DNA of 64,000 nt, taken from the NCBI RefSeq assembly GCF_014656055.1, contig NZ_BNBR01000006.1:124001-188000 (forward strand), written 5' to 3'. The position numbers and the translations under genes are program-made. Shown piece after piece: positions 17,069 through 25,406 of this stretch. Origin of the DNA: Streptomyces griseosporeus (lineage in GTDB: Bacteria > Actinomycetota > Actinomycetes > Streptomycetales > Streptomycetaceae). Numbering within the stretch: the stretch's first letter is position 1; every line of letters starts with the position of its first letter. The notes under the pieces were generated by a model. The model did not search any database. It saw only the letters and a list, made by a program, of their open reading frames with translations, and had not been told where the DNA came from.

Positions 17069-18675
17069 CCGACTTCGACGGCAGCGGGCAGACCCTGTCC
17101 CTGATGGCCTTCACGGCCGTCGCCACCGTCACGCTCCTGCTGTGCGTGATGACCGGCCCCGACCGGGACGACCTCGACGAGTTCTACACCGGCTACGGCT
17201 CCCTGTCCCCCCTGCGCAACGGCCTCGCCATCGCCGGCGACTACATCTCGGCCGCCTCCGTCCTCGGCACCGGAGGCGTCATCGCGCTGTGCGGGTACGA
17301 CGGTGTCGTCCTCGCCCTCAGCACGGCGCTGTCGCTGATGCTGCTGATGTTCCTGCTGGCCGAACCGCTGCGCAACGCGGGCCGGTTCACCATGGGCGAC
17401 GCGCTCGCCCGCCGGATGCCGGGCCGCGGCGTGCGGATCGCCGCGTGCGCGGTGACGCTCGCCGCGCTGCTGCCGCTGATGCTGGTGCAGCTCGCGGGCA
17501 CCGGACAACTCCTCGCGTTCATCCTGGGCTTCTCCGGCGACTCGCTGCAGACGGGCTGCATCATCGGCCTGGGCGCGCTGATGATCAGCTACGCGGCGAT
17601 CGGCGGCATGAAGGGCACCGCCCTCATCCAGATCATGAAGATCGTGACGCTGCTGGGCTCCGGCACCGTCATCGCCCTGCTCGTCCTCAACCGCTTCGAC
17701 TGGGACCCGAGCGCCCTGTTCGCCGCGGCCGCCGACAAGAGCGGTGTCGGCTCCGCCTTCCTGCACTCGGGCCTGGAGTTCGCGCACGGTCCCAGCCCCC
17801 GCCTGGACATGATCACCACGCAGCTGACGGTGGTCCTGGGCGGCGGCTGCCTGCCGCACATCACGATGCGCATGTACACCGCCTCCAGCGCCCGCCAGGT
17901 GCGCCGGTCGATGTCCTGGGCGGTGTCCTGCGTGGCCCTGTTCGTGCTGATCATGATCATCGTCGGGTTCGGCGCCACCGCGCTGATCGGCCGCGTGGCG
18001 ATCGCGCAGGCCGACCCGCAGGGCAACACCGCCTATCTGCTGGGCTCGCGGGCCGTGTTCGGCGCGGAGGTCTCCGGCGCGGAGACCCTGCTGTTCACCA
18101 CCGTCACCACGGCGATCTTCCTGACCGTGCTCGCCTCGGTCGCCGGGATGATCCTCGCCTGCGCCAACTCCCTCGCCCACGACGTGTTCGCCACGCGCGT
18201 GCAGGAGATGTCCCCGCGGCGCGAGATGCTGCTGGCCCGCCTGTCCGCGCTGGCCGTCGGCATCCCGACGATCCTGCTGGCCACCCAGGTCCAGCACCGC
18301 AGCCTGCAGCCACTGGTGACGCTGGCCTTCTGCATCGGCGCCTCGGCCATCGCCCCAGCGCTGGTCTTCAGCCTGTTCTGGCGCCGGTACACCCGCACCG
18401 GCCTGCTGTGCACCCTGATCGGCGGCACGCTCGCGGTGCTGGTGCTGATGCCGGGCACCAGCCTGGTCTCCGGCTCGCCCGTCGCGGCCTTCCCCGAGGC
18501 CGACTTCAACTGGTTCCCGTTCACCACGACCGGCCTGGTGTCGGTGCCCCTGGGCTTCGCCTTCGGCTGGGCCGGCACGGTCCTGTCCGGCCGCCGCAAG
18601 GCGGAGGAACAGCGCAGCGACTACGAGGCCGTGGAGGCGTGGATCCTGGCGGGGGCGGCACGCAGGGAGAGCTGA
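17065..18675 (+). CDS. Solute:sodium symporter (ActP-like cation/acetate symporter)
   Basis: A 536-residue SSS-family transporter with about 13 hydrophobic helices. It carries the core 'GDYISAASVLGTGGVIALCGYDG' (near residue 55-78), 'YAAIGGMKGTALIQ' of the SSS signature, and 'GGGCLPHITMRMYTA' in the sodium-site region. These match acetate/monocarboxylate permeases (ActP/MctC) more than sugar symporters. It starts at GTG 17065 inside the DUF485 stop. The operon ends at the perfect hairpin 18700-18749. Confidence 0.9.
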   Translation: MTDFDGSGQTLSLMAFTAVATVTLLLCVMTGPDRDDLDEFYTGYGSLSPLRNGLAIAGDYISAASVLGTGGVIALCGYDGVVLALSTALSLMLLMFLLAEPLRNAGRFTMGDALARRMPGRGVRIAACAVTLAALLPLMLVQLAGTGQLLAFILGFSGDSLQTGCIIGLGALMISYAAIGGMKGTALIQIMKIVTLLGSGTVIALLVLNRFDWDPSALFAAAADKSGVGSAFLHSGLEFAHGPSPRLDMITTQLTVVLGGGCLPHITMRMYTASSARQVRRSMSWAVSCVALFVLIMIIVGFGATALIGRVAIAQADPQGNTAYLLGSRAVFGAEVSGAETLLFTTVTTAIFLTVLASVAGMILACANSLAHDVFATRVQEMSPRREMLLARLSALAVGIPTILLATQVQHRSLQPLVTLAFCIGASAIAPALVFSLFWRRYTRTGLLCTLIGGTLAVLVLMPGTSLVSGSPVAAFPEADFNWFPFTTTGLVSVPLGFAFGWAGTVLSGRRKAEEQRSDYEAVEAWILAGAARRES

Positions 18676-18699
18676 CGGGCCCCGGCGGGCTCAGGGCCT

Positions 18700-18749
18700 G
18701 TTGCGGAAGTCCCGCCTGCTCTTCGGGCGGACGACGGGACTTCCGCAAC
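18700..18749. terminator. Bidirectional hairpin terminator between convergent genes
   Basis: A perfect 15-bp stem, GTTGCGGAAGTCCCG (18700-18714) and its complement (18735-18749), has an inner CCGCC/GGGCGG pairing. It sits between the symporter stop (18675, plus) and the coiled-coil gene stop (18755, minus), so it can serve both. Confidence 0.85.
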
Positions 18750-18754
18750 ACCCC

Positions 18755-19639
18755 CTAGTCGGCGGCCCGGCCGGTCAGGGTGCTCAGGCTGTCGCGCATC
18801 CGGTCCATATGGGCGGTCACGTCGTCCCAGCGCTCCCCGTGTTCGCGCAGCACCCGCTCGGTCTCCCGGGCGATCTGCTCCTCGCGCCGACGGGCCTCGG
18901 CGAGCAGCTCCGCCGCGCGCGCCCGCGCCTCCTCCTGGCAGCGGCGCGCGGACTCCTCCGCGTCGGCGAACGCCTGCTTGGCCTGCGACAGCGCCGCCTC
19001 GGCGCGGGCCACCAGCCGCGCGTGGTGCGCGTCCAGCTCCGCCGCCCGCTCGGCCGCCCGCCGCTCCAGCGCGGCCCACCGCTCGGCGTGCTCCCTGTCC
19101 TGCTCGGCGAGCATGCCGGTGGTGCGCTGCCGCACCTCGCGCAGCGCGGCCAGGGCCTCGCCGCGGCCGGCCTTCACCTCGCGGCGGGCGGTGACCCGGA
19201 TGTCGTCGGCCTCGGCGCGCGCCGCGAGGAGGCGCTGGCGGGCGCGCTCCTCGGCCTCCTCGCGGAGCGCGTCGGCGTACGTCTGCGCCTCCTGGCGTAC
19301 GCGGAGGGCGTGCGCCTCCGCCTGCCCCACCTCTTCCTGCGCCGCGCTCCGGGCGTTTTCCCGTACGGCCGCCGCCTCTTCCTCCGCGAGCTGCAGTACG
19401 CGCCGTGCGCGCTCCCCGAGCGCCTCGTACGTCTGCGGCGCGAGCCGTGCGACCGTCTCGCGCAACCGCTCCGCCTCCTCCTCCATGTCCCGGGCGAGCA
19501 CGGTGAGACGCGCCGCCCGTTCCCAGGCGGCGTCGCGGTCCCGGCAGAGGGCGTCGGTGTAGGCGTCGACCTGTCCCGGCCGGTAGCCGCGTCCCCGTAC
19601 GGCCACGAAGCCGTGGGGTGAGACCGGTGTGCTGGTCAT
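18755..19639 (-). CDS. DivIVA-like long coiled-coil protein ('cellulose-binding' type annotation in Streptomyces)
   Basis: The 294-residue protein starts with 'GFVAVRGRGYRPGQVDAYTDAL' (residues 10-31), which resembles the DivIVA/Wag31 N-terminal lipid-binding motif (RGYxxxQVDxY). The remainder, about residues 35-285, is a continuous alanine/glutamate/arginine-rich coiled coil. Streptomyces homologues are often named cellulose-binding protein and are related in style to the polarity/cytoskeletal proteins Scy and FilP. ATG 19639 is chosen because GAGAGGGG precedes it by eight bases. A role in polar growth or as scaffold is inference. It is convergent with the symporter operon. Confidence 0.8.
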   Translation of the reverse strand: MTSTPVSPHGFVAVRGRGYRPGQVDAYTDALCRDRDAAWERAARLTVLARDMEEEAERLRETVARLAPQTYEALGERARRVLQLAEEEAAAVRENARSAAQEEVGQAEAHALRVRQEAQTYADALREEAEERARQRLLAARAEADDIRVTARREVKAGRGEALAALREVRQRTTGMLAEQDREHAERWAALERRAAERAAELDAHHARLVARAEAALSQAKQAFADAEESARRCQEEARARAAELLAEARRREEQIARETERVLREHGERWDDVTAHMDRMRDSLSTLTGRAAD

Positions 19640-19786
19640 CCTGGTACCCCTCTCCACCCAACCGGAGCGAAATGATGATTTCGCGCACATCTTGATGGAT
19701 CGGGCATAAGTGTTCATAACGCGACACTCCGCGCACAGGTCACGGCACACCCCGCACACCGCCCCGGTCAATGTCCGCACGGAAAA

Positions 19787-19820
19787 GGGGCCGCCCCGGT
19801 CCGACGACCGGGACAGCCCC
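19787..19820 (-). terminator. Intrinsic terminator of the deaminase-SUKH gene
   Basis: Read on the minus strand, a GGGGC...GCCCC stem with an inner CCCGGTC/GACCGGG helix and four-base loop is followed by TTTTCC. It lies 32 bases beyond the stop of the 995-residue protein gene, so it ends the WHH/deaminase operon. Confidence 0.75.
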
Positions 19821-19851
19821 TCAACGCACCGCCGCGAGCGCGGCGTTCACC

Positions 19852-22839
19852 TCACAGCAGCCCGTCCCACATCTGCTCAAGGAGGACCGACCACCAGCTC
19901 TCCGGCGAACCGAGCGCCGCCGGATCGAGCGCCGCCAACTGGGCCTGGAAGTCGACCGTCCAGCGACCGGCCTGCTCCTGGTTGAGACCGAACCGCAGCC
20001 GCCACATCCGGCCCAGCAGTGCCAGGCACCGCTGGAACTCCGGCAGACCGGTGTTCACGAACTGCGGCGGCACCGGAGCACCGCCCGGCCCCGCCTCCAC
20101 CGGCACTGCCACGATGTGCGCCGTCCCGTACTGCACGCACAGCGCCTTGCCGAAGTCACTGCCCATCACCAGGTACGACCCCGCGTCCGAGGCCGCCTGC
20201 ACACCCCGCTCGGCCGCCAGCTCCGCCAGCGTCGGCACCGGCCGGCCCGGCTGGGCCTGCGCCCAGAAGAACGGACCCAGGTCCGCCGGCAGACCGGCCA
20301 CCACCAGCGAGTGCGCCACGATCGGCGGCACACCCTGCCGGGACACCGCCGCCTGCTCGAACCGGAATACCCCCGGCCCGAACGCCGCGCCCAGCTCCTG
20401 CGCGATCGCCTCCGGCGGCACCGGCGGGACCGGCTGCACCGGCGGCAGCGGCGCGCGCACCGGCGCGGGGCGCGCCGGACCGTCCGCCACCTGGTGCAGC
20501 TCGCCCTGGTGCGCCAGCAACTGCTGCATGCCCTGCTGCCGGCTCGCGTGGTCCGTGCCGTACGGCGCGATGGACGTGATCCGCGCCTGCGGCCACTGCT
20601 CCCGGATCATCCGCGCGCAGTACGCGCCCGGCAGCTCGCACGACTCCAGCTCGGTGTGCAGCTCCAGCACCTGGTCCGGCGGCACGTTCATGGCGCGCAG
20701 CTCGTGGAAGATCTGCCACTCCGGGTGCGGCGTGCCCGGCGCGGAACGCCGGATCAGCTGCTGCTCGGACCCGTCCTGCGCGCGGTAGCGCAGCACGGCC
20801 TGGTAGCCGGGGCCGACGGTCGGCTGACCGGGCGGCTGCTGCGGATAGCCGTACGCGGGCGGCTGCCCCGGCACCGGCTGTCCGGGCATCGGCTGTCCGG
20901 GCATGGGCTGACCCGGCGGGGGCATCGCACCCGGCGGCATCGGCTGCGGGGCACCCGGAACACCGGGCGCGCCGAGCCCGGGCGGCGGCGGAGGCACACC
21001 TGGGCCACCCGCCGGGGGCGCGGCCAGCATGGTCTCGGCGTGATGGACGGCACCGGGGGCACCGGGGGCGGACGGCGGAGCCGGGGGGTGTGGGGTGCCC
21101 AGAGCACCCGGAGGACCGGGGGGCTGCGGTGCGCCCGGCGTACCCGGAGCACCGGGAGGGCCAGGAGGTTGCGGGGCGCCCGGCGCACCGGGGGCACCGG
21201 TAGGGCCGGGGGGCTGCGGGGCGCCGGGGGCACCCGGCATGCCCGGGGGCTGCGGTGCGCCCGGCCTGCCCGGGGCACCAGGGGCGCCCGGAACGCCCGG
21301 GGGCTGCGGAGGCTGCGGCGCGCCCCCGCGTCCGCCGGGGCCGCCCGGGCCGAGCTGGCTGGGGTCGGCGAGCATCGTGGCGGCGTGGTGCACCCCGCCG
21401 GGAGGCGTACCACCCGGAGCACCGGGAGCGCCCGGGGCAGCAGGAGCGCTAGGCGCGCCCTGCGCGCCCGGCGTGCCAGGAGCACCCTCCGGCCCCTCCG
21501 GGCCCAGCGCCGACACCATCTGCGTCGGCACGTAACCGCCGGCCGCAGCACCCGACGCGCCGGCAGGACCAGGCGTACCCGGCGTACCCGGCGCGCCCGG
21601 CGGCGGGGGTACGGCCCCCGAGCCCGGCACCCCCGGGGCACCCGGCGGAGGCGGAGGCGTGGCACCCCGGCCCCGGCGCGGAGGCGGTGCCGCCTTGCTG
21701 GTGGCGGCGTCGGCGATGTCACCGGCGTTCGGCGGCAGCGGACGCGACGGCGCGCCCGGACCGGCCGGCGGCTGCGGCGCACCCGGCGCGGACGCGGCGG
21801 GCGGCTGCGGTTGCTGCTGACCGTAAGGCTGCGCACCCGGAGCCCCCGGAGGCGGCATACCCGGCGTACCCGGCCCGGCGGGCGCCTGCGGATAGCCGTA
21901 CGACGGCGCACCCGGCGGAGGCGGAGGCGTGCTGCCCGGCGCGCCCTGCGGCGGAGGCGGCGTGCTCCCCGGCGCGGGCGCAGGCGCCGGAGCGGGAGCC
22001 GGAGCAGCCCCCGCAGCGGCAGCCGGCGCGGGCGCCCCCGCGCCCGGACCCGCCTGCGCGACCCCGGCCTGCGCCTCCGGCGCACCGCCCGGCATCCCCG
22101 GCATCCCCGGCACACCCGACTCGTCCAGCGCCGGTGCCACCGCCGTCCGCGGAAGCTGGCTGCCGCCCGACATCAGCGCCGTCTTCGCCTCCGGCGGAGC
22201 CACCGGCGGCGTGTCCTCGCCCTCCTCCCCGACCAGCGGCGGCGCGAACACCGTCGCCGGCAGCGGAACGGAACGGTCGTCACCCGGATCGGCGTTGGTG
22301 TCCGTCCCCGTCCACGGCGTCGCCCCCTCGGGCACGGGCGCCGGAGCGGGCACACCGGCGCCCCCCGGCCCGGCCTGCGTCTCCGCGAGCCCGGCGCCAC
22401 GGCCCTCCGGCGAACCGCTCTCCGCCGAGGCCACCGCGGCCGCGGCGTCACCGCGCCGGTCCGGGATCCCCAGCTTGTCCGCCGCCTCCTGCAACCACTC
22501 CGGCGGCGTCAACAGGAACGACGTCTGGTTCAGATCGACCCGCGCGGCCGGCGCCGGCACCGCGTCCTGCGGCTCGTCGGCACGGCCGTACTCCTCCTCG
22601 TACCGGCGGATCACCTCGCCCACCGGCAGCGCCGGCCACAGCGTGGCCTCCCCGCTGTCCCGGGCGATCACCAGGCGCTGCGCGCCCCCGTCCGAACGCG
22701 GCCCGTCGGCGCGGTCCTCCGCCCACACCACGAACCCGAGCTCGAACTCCCGCACCCGCACCTCACGATGCTGGTACGCGGGCACGTCCCCGTTGATCCA
22801 CTCTTCCGCGCGCTCCTGCGCCTGTGCGAACGTCACCAT
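19852..22839 (-). CDS. Multidomain YrhB-like / Pro-Gly-rich / nucleic-acid deaminase / SUKH-4 protein
   Basis: A 995-residue cytoplasmic protein without signal peptide. Residues 1-85 ('AQERAEEWINGD' to 'VIRRYEEEYG') look like a YrhB/Imm35-type domain. About 150-670 is a low-complexity linker of A, P and G with collagen-like GAPG and PGxP runs. Residues about 677-775 carry a deaminase-like zinc motif: HTE at 728-730, then C734 and C741 in 'SCELPGAYCARM', as in polymorphic-toxin nucleotide deaminases. Residues about 810-990 fit a SUKH-4 domain ('FRFEQAAVSRQGVPP', 'GSYLVMGSD', 'NTGLPEFQRCLALL'). Three starts are possible; ATG 22839 is chosen because GGGGAG of the preceding gene's end lies 11 bases upstream. 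Toxin and immunity parts on one chain suggest self-inhibition or a regulatory role (inference). Confidence 0.75.
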   Translation of the reverse strand: MVTFAQAQERAEEWINGDVPAYQHREVRVREFELGFVVWAEDRADGPRSDGGAQRLVIARDSGEATLWPALPVGEVIRRYEEEYGRADEPQDAVPAPAARVDLNQTSFLLTPPEWLQEAADKLGIPDRRGDAAAAVASAESGSPEGRGAGLAETQAGPGGAGVPAPAPVPEGATPWTGTDTNADPGDDRSVPLPATVFAPPLVGEEGEDTPPVAPPEAKTALMSGGSQLPRTAVAPALDESGVPGMPGMPGGAPEAQAGVAQAGPGAGAPAPAAAAGAAPAPAPAPAPAPGSTPPPPQGAPGSTPPPPPGAPSYGYPQAPAGPGTPGMPPPGAPGAQPYGQQQPQPPAASAPGAPQPPAGPGAPSRPLPPNAGDIADAATSKAAPPPRRGRGATPPPPPGAPGVPGSGAVPPPPGAPGTPGTPGPAGASGAAAGGYVPTQMVSALGPEGPEGAPGTPGAQGAPSAPAAPGAPGAPGGTPPGGVHHAATMLADPSQLGPGGPGGRGGAPQPPQPPGVPGAPGAPGRPGAPQPPGMPGAPGAPQPPGPTGAPGAPGAPQPPGPPGAPGTPGAPQPPGPPGALGTPHPPAPPSAPGAPGAVHHAETMLAAPPAGGPGVPPPPPGLGAPGVPGAPQPMPPGAMPPPGQPMPGQPMPGQPVPGQPPAYGYPQQPPGQPTVGPGYQAVLRYRAQDGSEQQLIRRSAPGTPHPEWQIFHELRAMNVPPDQVLELHTELESCELPGAYCARMIREQWPQARITSIAPYGTDHASRQQGMQQLLAHQGELHQVADGPARPAPVRAPLPPVQPVPPVPPEAIAQELGAAFGPGVFRFEQAAVSRQGVPPIVAHSLVVAGLPADLGPFFWAQAQPGRPVPTLAELAAERGVQAASDAGSYLVMGSDFGKALCVQYGTAHIVAVPVEAGPGGAPVPPQFVNTGLPEFQRCLALLGRMWRLRFGLNQEQAGRWTVDFQAQLAALDPAALGSPESWWSVLLEQMWDGLL

Positions 22840-22847
22840 CGCAACCA

Positions 22848-23864
22848 TCACTCCCCGCCCGCGGCCGAACCCGCGGGAGACCCCGCGGGGGCGACGGGCA
22901 CCGGACGCGCGAAGCCGCCGTCCACCATCAGATTCGCCACCGTCTCCAACTCCGGCGGATTACCGGCCAGCCGGGACAGAAAGACGTCGAAGTCGTCCCC
23001 GCACGGCAGCAGCAGCCGCTCCACGCGCTCCGCCGGCGTCCACGACGGGTCCACGTCCCGCGCGTCGTCGTACGCGCAGAACCACACCGAACCGACCCGC
23101 TCGCCCTTCACCTTCACGGCCAGCAGACCGCCCTGCACGAACCCGACGCCCAGATAGTCCTTGGTCAGATGGTCACGCAGACACTTGTTGACGTACACCA
23201 GGTCGTTGACCGCGGCCTCGTCCCGCACCGTGAAGAACGGCTGGTCGACCAGCAGCCCCAACTCCGCGTCCAGCGCCGCGCCGACCGGCGCGCAACCGCC
23301 CGCCGCCTTCAGGAACGAGCGGTACGCGCCCGGCAGCCGGTAGCCCAGGTCCTCCTCGACGCCCAGCACCTGCTGCTCCGTCACCGCCACACCCGACTTC
23401 GGCAGCCCGAAATGTGCCGGACGCGTCTCCTGCAACGGCCGCGTCCCCCGCTTGTTCTGGTCCACCGCCGTCGTCGCGATCCCGCCGTGGTGCCGCAGCA
23501 GCGCCTTCACCTCGACCGGGACCAACTCCAGCCGCCGCGAGCCCGCCACGTGATGCCACGTCCAGCCGTGCGGCGTCGCCACATCCGGCACCGTGTCCCA
23601 CAGCGCGTGCCCCGCCGACGCCTGCGCCGCGTTCGCCGACACGTAGTCCGTCAGCCGCAACTCGTCGACACCGAAACCCTCCGGCGGCTCCGCGATCTCC
23701 ACCGCCGCCCGCGCGTAGGGCGAGAAGTCGGGATACCCGCGCTCGTCCACCCGTACCCCTCTCGGGTGACGGGCCGCCCGGACCGGATCCGGGAAGTGCA
23801 CGACCTGCCCGGCGTAGGCCGCGTTCGGCGGCGCGGCTTGCTGCCCGAGCCGACCTGTCGTCAT
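22848..23864 (-). CDS. WHH-type HNH nuclease fused to SUKH (SMI1/KNR4) domain
   Basis: A 338-residue cytoplasmic protein. Residues 33-140 show 'GYPDFSPYA' (43-51), 'GWTWHHVAGSR' with W103-H104-H105, 'LELVPVEV', and 'RHHGG' (124-128). This is the pattern of HNH/EndoVII nucleases with a conserved WHH triad from polymorphic toxins. Residues about 160-300 ('VTEQQVLGVEEDLGYRLPGAYRSFLKAAGG', 'GSVWFCAYDD', 'DFDVFLSRLA') form a SUKH/SMI1-KNR4 domain, a known immunity fold. The start at ATG 23864 has AGGGGGC upstream. Its end overlaps possible starts of the downstream deaminase-SUKH gene (TGATG/GTGA), so the two are one operon. SUKH fused in cis probably restrains the nuclease (inference). Confidence 0.8.
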   Translation of the reverse strand: MTTGRLGQQAAPPNAAYAGQVVHFPDPVRAARHPRGVRVDERGYPDFSPYARAAVEIAEPPEGFGVDELRLTDYVSANAAQASAGHALWDTVPDVATPHGWTWHHVAGSRRLELVPVEVKALLRHHGGIATTAVDQNKRGTRPLQETRPAHFGLPKSGVAVTEQQVLGVEEDLGYRLPGAYRSFLKAAGGCAPVGAALDAELGLLVDQPFFTVRDEAAVNDLVYVNKCLRDHLTKDYLGVGFVQGGLLAVKVKGERVGSVWFCAYDDARDVDPSWTPAERVERLLLPCGDDFDVFLSRLAGNPPELETVANLMVDGGFARPVPVAPAGSPAGSAAGGE

Positions 23865-24027
23865 GGCGGTTGCCCCCTGCGGCACTCTGTACGAGCCGTA
23901 GCAACACCTTCGCCCGCTACGCCCCGTATCTGACTGTCTCCAACGGTCTCCAACGCGTTGACCGCGCCCATCGCGGTGCCGACAGCCTATGCGGTACGCC
24001 GACACCGGTCACCGGGCCTCCGCTTCC

Positions 24028-24042
24028 GTGACCCCCGGTCAC
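24028..24042. promoter_or_regulatory. Inverted repeat GTGACC-CCC-GGTCAC in divergent toxin/SUKH promoter region
   Basis: The 294-base gap 23865-24158 separates the divergent WHH-SUKH and YwqJ-deaminase genes. Within it is a perfect 6-3-6 palindrome, with further GTGAC/GTCAC half-sites nearby (CGGTCACCGG at 24006 and CCCGTGACAG at 24046) and a direct repeat GTCTCCAACG (23938 and 23948 region). A shared operator for both arms is plausible but unproven. Confidence 0.45.
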
Positions 24043-24158
24043 ACACCCGTGACAGCCCGCCCGGCCCCTGGCGTGTCGCGCCGCCCCAGCTTCCGCACGG
24101 ACCACGCCATTTGGCACTCTGGGTCCGCCGGGGGGATGCTCGGGAGGGGATGACGATC

Positions 24159-24773
24159 ATGAACGCCACACAAACAGGACCGCGCGAGGCGCCGCACAGC
24201 GCCACCTCCGGCGACCCCCGCACCGCCACCCCCCGCCCCGGCACCACCGCGGGCGGCCCCGTCGCCGCCGTACCCGCCCCCGCCGGCCCGCGCACCGGCG
24301 ACCCCCGCGTCGGCTGGAGCACCACCGACACCCCCCACGCCCCCACGCTCCGCCACCGCCGCGACGGCATCCTCCCCACCGTCGCCGCCGCCCTCTCCGT
24401 CCGCGGCGCCACCCTCACCGCCACCGCCGCCCGCGGCGAGACACCCCCCGCCCTGCACCCCCTCGTCCAGGACTTCCTGGACACCCTCACCAGCGGCCAG
24501 CGCGACCGCTTCACCGGCCGCTGCGCCGAGACCATCCTCATCTCCCGGCACCTCACCGCCGCCGACGCCACCCGCAGCAAACGCGCCGCCCGCAAACCCA
24601 TGACCAACGGCGAAGCCCGCAAAGCCCTCAAGCACGCCAAACTCACCACCCGCCGCATCCGCGAGGACGGCGATCCCCTCCACGGCGCCTTCGCCCACCC
24701 CTGCCGCGCCTGCACCGCCCTCAGCGCCCACTTCGGCGTCCGCATCGTCGACCCCACCGCCACCGACGACTGA
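24159..24773 (+). CDS. YwqJ-like putative nucleic-acid deaminase
   Basis: A 204-residue protein. After a disordered T/P/A/G-rich N-terminus (1-60), it has the YwqJ-deaminase signature: 'GRCAETILISRHL', with C122-A-E124 as the zinc/proton-shuttle motif, then 'HPCRACTAL' with P171-C172-x-x-C175 as the second zinc-binding motif. YwqJ-type deaminases are predicted toxins of polymorphic systems acting on nucleic acids or nucleotides. No secretion signal is visible. ATG 24159 is chosen over ATG 24150 because GGGAGGGG abuts the latter and sits nine bases from the former. A SUKH-3 gene follows 96 bases later on the same strand, the expected immunity partner. Confidence 0.82.
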   Translation: MNATQTGPREAPHSATSGDPRTATPRPGTTAGGPVAAVPAPAGPRTGDPRVGWSTTDTPHAPTLRHRRDGILPTVAAALSVRGATLTATAARGETPPALHPLVQDFLDTLTSGQRDRFTGRCAETILISRHLTAADATRSKRAARKPMTNGEARKALKHAKLTTRRIREDGDPLHGAFAHPCRACTALSAHFGVRIVDPTATDD

Positions 24774-24869
24774 CCCCGACGACCGACCTCGACGACAGAC
24801 CTCGACGACTGCCCCCACAGCCGCCACCCGCACCACACCGCACCGCACCGACCCGACGAGCAAGGGCAG

Positions 24870-25364
24870 ATGCACACCGACCGCACCTCCACCACCCGCT
24901 TCTCCGTCCCCGTCGACGCCGCCCTGCGCGCCGCCGGCTGGCAACCCGGACGCTGGGACATCAAACAGGCCGAGATCTGGGCCGACACCCTGCGCGACCA
25001 CACCTCACCCGCCGGCCACCGCCACGCCGTCTTCCCCGCCGCCGTCGAAGCCTGGGCCGAATTCGGCGGACTGCACATCACCCCCACCGGCCCCGGACGC
25101 CAGATCGCCCCCGCCGCCCTCCACCTGGACCCCCTGCACGGCCTCCACCTGGCCCGCACCCTCGGCGACCTCGGCCGCGCCCTCGACACCGAGGTCAGCC
25201 CCCTCGGCACCGAGACCGACACCGAAGCACTCCTCGCCATCGACACCGAGGGCCGCGTCTACGCCCTCGACCACACCGGCGACTGGTACCTCGGCCCCGA
25301 CATCGACCACGCCCTCGCCACACTGGTCTCCGGCCTCGAACCGGTACGCCTCACCGCCGGCTGA
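24870..25364 (+). CDS. SUKH-3 family immunity protein
   Basis: A 164-residue acidic protein with SUKH-3 features: 'LRAAGWQPGR' at the start, 'AVEAWAEFGGLHI' mid-protein, 'EVSPLGTETDTEALLAIDTEGRVYAL' and 'YLGPDIDHALATLV' near the C-terminus. SUKH-3 proteins are predicted to neutralise deaminase and nuclease toxins and commonly sit beside YwqJ-type deaminase genes, as here. ATG is preceded by AAGGGCAG. The gap to the deaminase (24774-24869) holds short CGACGAC and CACCG repeats but no gene or terminator, so co-transcription is likely. Confidence 0.82.
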   Translation: MHTDRTSTTRFSVPVDAALRAAGWQPGRWDIKQAEIWADTLRDHTSPAGHRHAVFPAAVEAWAEFGGLHITPTGPGRQIAPAALHLDPLHGLHLARTLGDLGRALDTEVSPLGTETDTEALLAIDTEGRVYALDHTGDWYLGPDIDHALATLVSGLEPVRLTAG

Positions 25365-25406
25365 CCAGCCGCCGCCGACTACGAAGCCTGCTGACCAGCC
25401 CTCCCG

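Noticed and set aside
20850..22100. CRISPR-like appearance of repeated short units
   Set aside because: Units are in frame, of varying length, without constant repeats and spacers; they encode the Pro/Gly linker of the 995-residue protein.
24774..24869. CGACGAC and CACCG repeats between the YwqJ-like deaminase and SUKH-3 genes
   Set aside because: Short low-complexity sequence, no hairpin strong enough to call a terminator and no open frame of coding character.
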